From NCBI GenBank assembly GCA_947175635.1, contig CAMWNM010000015.1, positions 1-39,348 on the forward strand: a stretch of DNA of 39,348 bases, given 5' to 3'. The translations under genes and the position numbers were made by a program. Of this stretch, positions 32,655-39,348 are shown one piece after another (the first letter of the stretch is position 1; each line of letters begins with the position of its first letter). Under the pieces are notes generated by a model. It searched no databases. It was not told the origin of the DNA and was given only the letters and a program-made list of their open reading frames with translations. This DNA comes from an uncultured Bacteroidales bacterium (lineage in GTDB: Bacteria; Bacteroidota; Bacteroidia; Bacteroidales; P3).

Positions 32655-32867
32655 AGCTGTTCGATTTAAAATGGAATTGTCCGGATCAGACAGTCCTTTC
32701 TTTTTTATAAAAATGTCGGTTTTCCACCCGGCCTTTTCCGCATTTCGGCTTCGGAAAAAGACTCGGAAGGTTTGCAGATGCACGGCTCCGTCCGGAAAAG
32801 ACCAAAGAGCCGGATCCGGTAAGAGAACCCTCTGTCGCCCGGCATCTGCACAACCTTTCCAACACTT
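32655..32867 (-). other. Folded 213-bp gap between kdd and kamA
   Basis: The gap is far wider than others in the operon. It contains GCAGATGC (32774-32781) pairing with GCATCTGC (32842-32849), a nested CGGCTC/GAGCCG pair (32783-32788, 32807-32812), the palindrome CCGGATCCGG (32810-32819) and a 7-bp TTTTCCG/CGGAAAA stem (32734-32758). No promoter box is clear. It may adjust kamA expression by RNA folding or processing. Confidence 0.4.
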
Positions 32868-33917
32868 TTAAGCGTAGAGTTCGGTAAAGATATCCCTCAG
32901 TTCTTTGCATTCACGCAATTCCTGCAGGGTGATCTCGGCATGGCCCTTGGTGTAGCCGTTGCCCACGATCATGGTAACGTCTTTGCCCACGCCTTCGGCA
33001 CCCAGAGCGGCTTTGGTGAAAGACGTGGCCATGGAGAAGAAATAAACCACGCCGTCGTCTTTGGTGCAGAGGATGCTGGTCATTTCGGTGTTTTCGATGT
33101 TCACGTTGTTGATGCACACATCGCAGAGCTTGCCTTTGGTAAGCTTTTCTATTTCTTCGTAGATGGCAACGGGCTGGGTGGCGTCGGCGGCGAAAACATA
33201 GTCGCAGAATCCGAGTTTCTTAAGACGTTCCGTGCTCTTGGGACTATGGCAAAGACCGATTACCTTACCGGTTACGCCGGCACGCTTCTTGGCTTCATAG
33301 CAGCAGAGCATACCGCTCTTTCCGCCGGCACCGATAATGAGAACCGTATCGCCGGGTTTCACCAATTTGGCTGTCTGGGCGGGAGCACCGGCAACGTCCA
33401 ATGCCGAAAGGGCCAGTGTTTCGGGCAAATCGGAAGGGATCTTGGCATAGATGCCGCTTTCAAAGAGAATGGCCTTTCCGTCGATGTCAACCTGGTCGAT
33501 GTCGGGACGGATATCCTTGATTTTGTCGATGCGGAGCGGTGTCAGGGACAAGGAAACGAGCGTGGCGATCTTATCGCCTTCCTTCAAGTCGATCTTGCCT
33601 TTGAGGGCGTCGCCGATCTTCTCTACCGTACCCAGCAGCATACCGCCCGAACCGGTAACGGGATTGCGGTGTTTGCCTTGTTTTTCAACAATGCCCAACA
33701 TGATTTCGGCAATCTTGGCTTTGTCGCCACCGGCCTGTTCTTCGATTTGGGTAAAGCTGGCGGAGTCGATATTCAGGGTCTGTACATCGATAAGGATTTC
33801 GTTGTCGTACAGAACATCCATGTTGTTGTCAATCTTGTCGGCGGGCTGGGGAAGAACGCCTTTGGGAGAGATGACACGGTGTGTACCGTACTTGCTGCCT
33901 TTAGGTTGTGTGCTCAT
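32868..33917 (-). CDS. kdd: L-erythro-3,5-diaminohexanoate dehydrogenase
   Basis: 349 residues, the family's usual length. NAD-dependent oxidative deamination of 3,5-diaminohexanoate to 5-amino-3-ketohexanoate, the step after lysine 5,6-aminomutase. It is an alcohol-dehydrogenase-like fold with the Rossmann loop VLIIGAGGKSGML, the family N terminus KYGTHRVISPKGVLPQPA, and VTGSGGMLLGTVEKIG. Identity rests on the overall pattern plus position between kce and kamA. Gap to kce is 62 bp. Confidence 0.95.
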   Translation of the reverse strand: MSTQPKGSKYGTHRVISPKGVLPQPADKIDNNMDVLYDNEILIDVQTLNIDSASFTQIEEQAGGDKAKIAEIMLGIVEKQGKHRNPVTGSGGMLLGTVEKIGDALKGKIDLKEGDKIATLVSLSLTPLRIDKIKDIRPDIDQVDIDGKAILFESGIYAKIPSDLPETLALSALDVAGAPAQTAKLVKPGDTVLIIGAGGKSGMLCCYEAKKRAGVTGKVIGLCHSPKSTERLKKLGFCDYVFAADATQPVAIYEEIEKLTKGKLCDVCINNVNIENTEMTSILCTKDDGVVYFFSMATSFTKAALGAEGVGKDVTMIVGNGYTKGHAEITLQELRECKELRDIFTELYA

Positions 33918-33979
33918 TTTGTTTTGTTTTTAAAATTCTTGATTTGTTTATCGGGAACACATTGTGTGTTCGGTTGTCT

Positions 33980-34810
33980 TTATTTCTTACGGGCCGGAAG
34001 CGACAGTATCCTGCGCGCTTCCTCGGGATCGGCGATTTCCCGGCCCAATTCCTTGGCGATACGTACCACTTTGGCAACCAACTCGCCGTTGCTCTTGGCC
34101 AATACGCCCCTTTCCAGATAGAGGTTGTCTTCGAAACCCACTCTCACGTTACCGCCCATGGCGATGGCCGGAGCGGCCAGCGTGAAAGCATGGCGGCCGA
34201 TACCGGTGGCTGTCCAGGTGGAACCGGCGGGAATGGCGTTTACCAACCAGCAAAGGTTCTGAACCGTGGCCGGCGTACATCCGGGCACACCCAGCACAAA
34301 GTTGAACTGCATGGGCTCTCCGGGAACCAAGCCTTTTCTGGCCATTGTCAGAATGGTATCGAGATGCCCCATTTCAAAGCATTCGTACTCGGGCTTGATG
34401 TGGTTTTCGAGCATGCGTTTTCCGAAATCGCGCATCATGGGCATGGTGTTTTCAAACACATCGTCGCCAAAGTTGCAGGTACCGCAATCCAAAGTGGCCA
34501 TTTCGGGGAAAAGTTCGGTAGGCTGCAAGCGTTCCTCGGCCGTCATGCCTACCGCTCCTCCCGTAGAGGGAATCAGGATTACATCGGGACAGACTTTGTA
34601 GATGGCATCGATGCATTCCTTGAAACGGGCCTTGCTCTGGGTTGGCGTTCCGTCGTCCTCACGCACATGAACGTGAACGATGGCCGCACCCGCATCATAA
34701 GCCGACTTGGCTTCCCTGACGATTTCCTCCACCGTGTAGGGAACGGCCGGATTCTGTTCTTTGGTTACCTCGGCGCCGCAAATAGCCGCCGTAATGATAA
34801 GTTTTTCCAT
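33980..34810 (-). CDS. kce: 3-keto-5-aminohexanoate cleavage enzyme (BKACE)
   Basis: 276 residues. It condenses 3-keto-5-aminohexanoate with acetyl-CoA to give acetoacetate and 3-aminobutyryl-CoA, using a Zn ion. Visible are Glu14 (ICGAEVTKEQNP), the Zn-binding His46 and His48 (IVHVHVREDDG), the Ser-containing PSTGGAVGMT loop, and a Glu at 227 (VRVGFEDNLYLE) in the position of the third zinc ligand. It starts 2 bp after the kal stop, so the two are tightly coupled. Confidence 0.96.
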   Translation of the reverse strand: MEKLIITAAICGAEVTKEQNPAVPYTVEEIVREAKSAYDAGAAIVHVHVREDDGTPTQSKARFKECIDAIYKVCPDVILIPSTGGAVGMTAEERLQPTELFPEMATLDCGTCNFGDDVFENTMPMMRDFGKRMLENHIKPEYECFEMGHLDTILTMARKGLVPGEPMQFNFVLGVPGCTPATVQNLCWLVNAIPAGSTWTATGIGRHAFTLAAPAIAMGGNVRVGFEDNLYLERGVLAKSNGELVAKVVRIAKELGREIADPEEARRILSLPARKK

Positions 34811-34812
34811 GA

Positions 34813-35202
34813 TTACTTACGTTGGCAGTTTTTAGGCGTCACACAAGTACCGGTGGCACGGCAAACCACAATGGGTTCGGCCAGCACATCGGCGGCCGAA
34901 TCACTGATGTCGGTGCGGGGAGCGATAATCTTGCGGGCCTCGAATTTCATTTTTCTCGAAGTGTTGCCTTCCGAAATGATTTCTCCTACGGCTTCGATAT
35001 AGTCTCCGGCATATACGGGCGCAATAAATTCCACCATGTCGTAAGCCTTGAAGAGACCTTCGTCGCCGTCGCGCTGAATAAGAAGTTCGGTAGCCACATC
35101 GCCAAAAAGCTGAAGCATACGGGCACCATCCACCAGATTTCCGCCGTAATGGGCGTCGTGCGAACTCATACGAAGTCTGATAACGGATTTATACGTTGCC
35201 AT
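34813..35202 (-). CDS. kal: 3-aminobutyryl-CoA ammonia-lyase
   Basis: 129 residues with a hotdog thioesterase-like fold. It eliminates ammonia from L-3-aminobutyryl-CoA to give crotonyl-CoA, which can be reduced to butyryl-CoA. The sequence [32 protein letters not shown] and [16 protein letters not shown] fits the Kal family. Identity is reinforced by the flanking atoD and kce. Confidence 0.93.
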   Translation of the reverse strand: MATYKSVIRLRMSSHDAHYGGNLVDGARMLQLFGDVATELLIQRDGDEGLFKAYDMVEFIAPVYAGDYIEAVGEIISEGNTSRKMKFEARKIIAPRTDISDSAADVLAEPIVVCRATGTCVTPKNCQRK

Positions 35203-35219
35203 ATCGGTTGTTTTTTTGA

Positions 35220-35864
35220 TTATTTCACAATGTATTTCACAAGAATCGAAGGGGTGATCACCGCTTCGGGAGCCAATTGGCCGGGTTCCACCATTTCATT
35301 GATTTCAGCAATCACGGTGGTGGCGGCCATGGCCATCATGGGATTGAAGTTCTGCGATGTACCGCGGTAAATCAGGTTTCCCTCGCTGTCGCCCTTGCTG
35401 GCGCCAATCAAAGCGAAGTCGGCACGCAAGGGTTTTTCAAGCAGATAATCCTTTCCGTCCACATTCACCACCTGCTTGCCTTCGGCCACCACCGTACCCA
35501 GGCCGGTCGCGGTCAAAACACCGCCCAGTCCCGCGCCACCGCAACGGATTCTTTCGGCCAAGGTTCCTTGCGGACAAAACTCAACTTTGAGCTCGCCCGC
35601 ATTCATCTGGTCCATCGTGTTCTGGTTGGTGCCGATATGCGATACATACAGTTTTGAAATCTGTTTGTTGGTGATGAGTTTGCCCACGCCCCGGTCTATA
35701 TAACCGGTATCGTTGCTGATAAGCGTAAGGTTTTTCTTGCCCGACGCAGCCAAGGCGTCAATGATGCGCAAGGGCGTACCCACCGTGAGAAAACCGCCCA
35801 CCATGATGGTATCACCGTCTTTGATCATATCAACGGCTTGCTGAACGCTGATGAACTTATCCAT
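35220..35864 (-). CDS. atoD: CoA-transferase alpha subunit (butyrate/acetoacetate type)
   Basis: 214 residues. The alpha half of a class I CoA-transferase, which moves CoA between acetoacetate and butyrate/acetate at the end of lysine fermentation. Visible are [38 protein letters not shown], and the conserved [15 protein letters not shown]. The beta subunit (AtoA), which carries the catalytic glutamate and is usually the adjacent gene, is absent on either side. First gene of the operon, 17 bp before kal. Confidence 0.93.
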   Translation of the reverse strand: MDKFISVQQAVDMIKDGDTIMVGGFLTVGTPLRIIDALAASGKKNLTLISNDTGYIDRGVGKLITNKQISKLYVSHIGTNQNTMDQMNAGELKVEFCPQGTLAERIRCGGAGLGGVLTATGLGTVVAEGKQVVNVDGKDYLLEKPLRADFALIGASKGDSEGNLIYRGTSQNFNPMMAMAATTVIAEINEMVEPGQLAPEAVITPSILVKYIVK

Positions 35865-35911
35865 GATATCTCTGTTTTTATGTTCTACCGTTAATTCTTA
35901 GGAATAGCCTG

Positions 35912-35943
35912 CAAATATAGTGAAAATGCGGAGGATTCGCAAA
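35912..35943 (-). promoter_or_regulatory. Promoter of the lysine fermentation operon
   Basis: On the minus strand TTTG (35943-35940) is followed after 20 bp by TATATTTG (35919-35912), the best -33/-7 match in the window. It lies about 50 bp before atoD and just beyond the stop codon of the upstream acyltransferase gene. This marks atoD as the first gene. Confidence 0.75.
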
Positions 35944-35945
35944 GA

Positions 35946-37010
35946 TTACCGCCCACCCGTGATTACCGACAGAAAGCGGGGTGTAAAGCGGTGCAGAAAC
36001 CTGTATAGACCGATGCAGAACAAGATAACGGAACCCGCCGTAAGCATGTGCACCAGAAAGAAAGACCAAGCGTTTTCGGGAAAGAAGGGAATCAATCCCT
36101 GCCGGACCAGACCTACCGGAATGAAATGCGTGGCAAAGACAAAGAAACTGCTTTGACACAAGCCGATGTTTACCTTCAACCGATTCGATGCTGTCAGTTT
36201 ACCCGTTACGGCGATCAAGAAAACCACACTGGCGCAAAGCCCGATTTTATTCACGATCTCAATGGCCGGCAAACCCGACAGGTAACGACTTACCTGAACA
36301 CAGGCCGTCAGCAGAAACAGAAGGCCCGACCATTTCCAATGCGGCATCAGGCGTTCCACAAAATTTTCCTGCCGCAAAGCGAACCAGGCCCCTGCCGAGA
36401 AAAAGAAAAATGTGTAGGTGTGCATCCGCCAAACCACATCCACCCCCAACAGCCACGGCAGGGCGGTCAGCACCAATCCGAACAGTTTCAGATACCGCAG
36501 CAGCAGATAAAAAACAGGACTCAATACCATAACCATCATCAGGTTGCGGATAAACCAAAACTGCGGGGCGATAGGACCGTTCCAGAAAGCCACAATCCAA
36601 TCGTGCGGCGTGTAGTCCGCAATAAGTTTCGAATCCGGTGTCTGCCCGCGAGAAAGCAGATACGTTTGAAGCAAGACATAGAAAAGCACCACGGCCGCAT
36701 TCCAAAACAAATAGGGAACCAGCAGGCTTTTTATCCGGCTTTTGAGTTTGCGGGCATAAACAGACGTTGAGAAGCCCGAACGGAAAAACAGATACCCTGA
36801 AAAAAGCACCAGTGCCGGAAGCCTTTCAAAAACTCCGGTGAAGATATAGACGAAGAGCGAATAACCGTTTTGGTAAGGTTGCCAGGGTTCCCTAATCCTG
36901 GCATGCGTGAAAACAACGGCCAGAATCAACAGGAAACGCAGGAAATAAATGGTTCTCGACTGCACCTCGTCAGCCGAAAGAAGAGGAGGCTTCTGCGGAT
37001 TTGCGGTCAT
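35946..37010 (-). CDS. Acyltransferase-3 family membrane protein
   Basis: 354 residues with about ten membrane segments. The N-terminal motif YFLRFLLILAVVFTHAR carries the conserved His of the acyltransferase-3 family, followed by KSRIKSLLVPYLFWN, PQFWFIRNLMMVMVLSP and FATHFIPVGLVRQGL. Members move acetyl or succinyl groups onto glycans, lipids or peptidoglycan at the membrane. The substrate is not evident. It starts 10 bp after the pyrG stop, so it is probably cotranscribed, and its end abuts the -33 box of the lysine operon. Confidence 0.88.
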   Translation of the reverse strand: MTANPQKPPLLSADEVQSRTIYFLRFLLILAVVFTHARIREPWQPYQNGYSLFVYIFTGVFERLPALVLFSGYLFFRSGFSTSVYARKLKSRIKSLLVPYLFWNAAVVLFYVLLQTYLLSRGQTPDSKLIADYTPHDWIVAFWNGPIAPQFWFIRNLMMVMVLSPVFYLLLRYLKLFGLVLTALPWLLGVDVVWRMHTYTFFFFSAGAWFALRQENFVERLMPHWKWSGLLFLLTACVQVSRYLSGLPAIEIVNKIGLCASVVFLIAVTGKLTASNRLKVNIGLCQSSFFVFATHFIPVGLVRQGLIPFFPENAWSFFLVHMLTAGSVILFCIGLYRFLHRFTPRFLSVITGGR

Positions 37011-37020
37011 CTTTCAGATT

Positions 37021-38769
<1,749 letters not shown>

Positions 38770-38855
38770 CTATCGAAGGGGTAAAGTTACATTTTTTGAA
38801 GAAATATAACAGCACGGGGCCCGTGCAGGCATCCCCGGGGTGTCTTTCCCGGAGC

Positions 38856-38886
38856 AAAAAAAAGCCCTGCCTTCACGGCAGGGCTT
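38856..38886 (-). terminator. Terminator after the lipocalin-like lipoprotein gene
   Basis: A 10-bp stem (AAGCCCTGCC with GGCAGGGCTT) followed on the minus strand by a run of T, 22 bp past the stop. Confidence 0.88.
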
Positions 38887-38907
38887 CAATAGGGAGGAAA
38901 ACCTCTC

Positions 38908-39291
38908 TTATTTTCTCTTGAACTCTATCTTCCCGCTATATCCATCGGTTTCTTCCCATACCATCTTGCCCGAAGACATGGACTCTATCGTATATGCCTC
39001 AAAGTCTCCATCGGGATAGACAATGCGAATGACGCTTCCTGTAATGAAATACTCATATTCATACGAAGCGCCGTAATCCACATACTTTATGGTCAGATTC
39101 CCTTTTGCATCGAATTTATAGGTAACTACATCCTCCGCGTCTTGCCAACCGTCTTCTTCATCCCATGTCCGGGAATACTGCCATGTGCCGGTAATATTCT
39201 TTTCATAGTTGGATTCTTTTTCTTTTTCGCAACTCACAAATGTCATTGCCATCAAAGTGATGGCGAATAGTGAAAAAATGAATTTTTTCAT
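38908..39291 (-). CDS. Lipocalin-like lipoprotein, small
   Basis: 127 residues. The N terminus has a lipoprotein signal with the lipobox FVSC (Cys21), followed by an acidic/Lys linker EKEKESNYEK. The rest resembles the small lipocalin-like domains common in Bacteroidota: ITGTWQYSRTWDEEDGW, YKFDAKGNLTIKY, then SVIRIVYPDGDFEAYTIESM and YSGKIEFKRK. It should be anchored in the envelope. It carries its own terminator and is not linked to pyrG. A ligand cannot be assigned. Confidence 0.82.
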   Translation of the reverse strand: MKKFIFSLFAITLMAMTFVSCEKEKESNYEKNITGTWQYSRTWDEEDGWQDAEDVVTYKFDAKGNLTIKYVDYGASYEYEYFITGSVIRIVYPDGDFEAYTIESMSSGKMVWEETDGYSGKIEFKRK

Positions 39292-39348
39292 AATATAAAT
39301 GTTTTTTCTTGCCGCTGATTCCTCCGGCGGATTTTATTGTATAAAAAC

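Noticed and set aside
38782-38789. Possible -7 box for pyrG (TAACTTTA on the minus strand)
   Set aside because: Last base off consensus and no -33 element at the right distance; too weak to list.

Overview
The window looks like chromosomal DNA from a member of the Bacteroidota, most likely an anaerobic, amino-acid-fermenting Bacteroidales. The grounds are type IX secretion C-terminal domains of both kinds (Por_Secre_tail and CHU_C), TAnnTTTG promoter boxes, weak or absent Shine-Dalgarno sequences, an EF-G2 paralog of the Bacteroides type, and a lysine fermentation operon. I cannot name the species. No rRNA, tRNA, CRISPR array, transposase or phage gene was seen.

Region by region. (1) 1-4240 is the accessory part and is visibly more AT-rich: the 3' end of a papain-like (C1A) cysteine protease, two tandem type IX-secreted paralogs with nearly identical ends and diverged middles, an outer-membrane beta-barrel protein, and scars of further copies. 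(2) 4241-7102 is one 953-residue protein that appears to fuse MurL (UDP-MurNAc-L-Ala-L-Glu epimerase) to a MurD-type ligase, an alternative route to D-glutamate in peptidoglycan. (3) 7103-9064 holds ftcD (histidine catabolism) behind a ~200-nt leader with a perfect 22-bp inverted repeat. (4) 9100-18279 holds a large type IX-secreted protein, lnt, and on the minus strand lepA-glgB. (5) 18461-22479 is a four-gene exported redox operon: NapH/NapG-like polyferredoxin, Tat-exported Fe-S aldo/keto reductase, DUF1893 protein and exported flavodoxin. (6) 22513-25953 holds a D-2-hydroxyacid dehydrogenase and a GT2/ArnT-like pair. (7) 26014-29440 is the minus-strand run sodB-aroK-EF-G2, closed by two hairpins. 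(8) 29497-31036 holds two exported proteins of unknown function. (9) 31210-35943 is the lysine fermentation operon atoD-kal-kce-kdd-kamA, reading leftward from a near-consensus promoter. (10) 35946-39291 holds an acyltransferase-3 protein, pyrG and a lipocalin-like lipoprotein.

How the parts fit together. The kam/kdd/kce/kal/ato genes convert lysine towards acetoacetate and crotonyl-CoA, and ftcD drains formiminoglutamate from histidine, so the cell probably lives on amino acids. The operon is incomplete here: lysine 5,6-aminomutase and the CoA-transferase beta subunit (AtoA) are absent. The most promising candidates for something undescribed are the MurL-MurD fusion, the exported polyferredoxin/aldo-keto reductase/DUF1893/flavodoxin operon, and the folded ftcD leader. 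Smaller oddities are the mosaic type IX-secreted pair and the histone-H1-like basic tails on two unrelated enzymes (KamA and PyrG).
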